A DNA stretch of 5,748 bases from positions 1 through 5,748 of the forward strand of contig JABIBH010000233.1 in assembly GCA_018652925.1 (NCBI GenBank), in the 5' to 3' direction. The position numbers and the translations under genes are program-made. Below the pieces are notes generated by a model. The model was not told the DNA's origin and did not search any database. It worked only from the letters and a program-made list of their open reading frames with translations. This document shows positions 5,517 through 5,748 of this stretch, piece by piece. The DNA comes from a bacterium. Lineage in GTDB: Bacteria > Krumholzibacteriota > Krumholzibacteriia > LZORAL124-64-63. Position 1 is the first letter of the stretch. Each line of letters opens with the position of its first letter.

Positions 5517-5748
5517 ATAGAAAAGTAACTGCTCCAGTTTCAAGACAAAACTCTGCACCAACAACCCGGGATGCACCAGCAACTTCCAGATCTTTCACTG
5601 AAACTCTGATATTTTCGCGGACCGCTTTGTCGACATCGAGATCTACAGCTATCAAAGACTGTTTTATGCTATCGACAACGGTTTTCATTCCGTGTGACAG
5701 ATGAGGCGAAGGATTTTCAAGTTCACTCAAAGTTGCATTAACAGCACC
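5515..5748 (-). CDS. C-terminal part of an unidentified protein (cut by right edge)
   Basis: On the minus strand the frame is open from base 5748 to a TAA at 5515-5517, giving 77 residues that end in GAEFCLETGAVTFL. No stop or convincing ribosome binding site precedes them, so the start is taken to lie outside the window; an in-frame TTG at 5730 is just an internal Leu codon. The visible part has an amphipathic, probably helical stretch (HGMKTVVDSIKQSLIAVDLD), a charged DKAVRENIRVSVKDLE segment and a short hydrophobic end with one Cys. No signal or membrane segment is seen. I do not recognise the family. Codon choice looks like the neighbours'. It converges on the small Cys protein gene, with the weak terminator between. 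Confidence 0.6.
   Translation of the reverse strand, partial: GAVNATLSELENPSPHLSHGMKTVVDSIKQSLIAVDLDVDKAVRENIRVSVKDLEVAGASRVVGAEFCLETGAVTFL

Noticed and set aside
5199..5582. A 127-residue minus-strand open frame at the right end
   Set aside because: It overlaps both the small Cys protein gene and the edge gene in another frame, and has no ribosome binding site or recognisable domain.

Overview
The window is a compact bacterial chromosomal segment, slightly AT-rich by eye, with Shine-Dalgarno-led genes and frequent non-ATG starts (TTG for hpt, GTG for the transporter). All recognisable genes are housekeeping or salvage genes. I see no rRNA, tRNA, CRISPR array, insertion sequence or phage module. 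The gene types point to a Gram-negative-like bacterium. The hot-dog thioesterase subtype and the small CP...DCPLxEIR protein are, from memory, familiar in PVC-group and deltaproteobacterial-type genomes, but I cannot fix the phylum from this sequence.

Left half (1-2114, minus strand). Three genes read leftward in the order udk (uridine kinase), hpt (hypoxanthine phosphoribosyltransferase) and guaB (IMP dehydrogenase, cut by the left edge). The gaps are 26 and 17 bases, so this is very likely one nucleotide-salvage operon. Hpt makes IMP or GMP from salvaged bases, GuaB oxidises IMP to XMP for the guanine branch, and Udk phosphorylates uridine and cytidine. A good promoter (TTGACA / TATCTT) lies so close to the udk ATG that the transcript may be nearly leaderless.

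Divergent control region (2079-2330). It holds the udk promoter, a 99-base nested inverted repeat (2159-2257) with a perfect 12-bp inner hairpin, and a probable rightward promoter (TTGAGT / TATACT) whose -10 box overlaps the outer arm of that repeat. This is the most unusual non-coding structure in the window.

Right half (2331-5182, plus strand). A concentrative nucleoside transporter of the NupC/CNT family is followed by a hot-dog thioesterase (7-base gap), a SpoU/TrmH-family 2'-O-ribose RNA methyltransferase (1-base overlap) and the ribosome-rescue hydrolase ArfB (4-base ATGA overlap). The packing suggests one four-gene transcript. The transporter faces the salvage operon across the shared control region, so uptake and phosphorylation or phosphoribosylation of nucleosides and bases form the functional theme. 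The three downstream genes look like translation or lipid housekeeping passengers.

Right end (5183-5748). A 68-residue Cys-containing protein with a strong ribosome binding site is followed by a weak hairpin and T-run. Facing it is the C-terminal 77 residues of an unrecognised minus-strand gene that runs off the right edge.

The window shows no convincing new multi-gene system. The items most worth checking are the nested repeat with its promoter, the small Cys protein and the unidentified edge gene.
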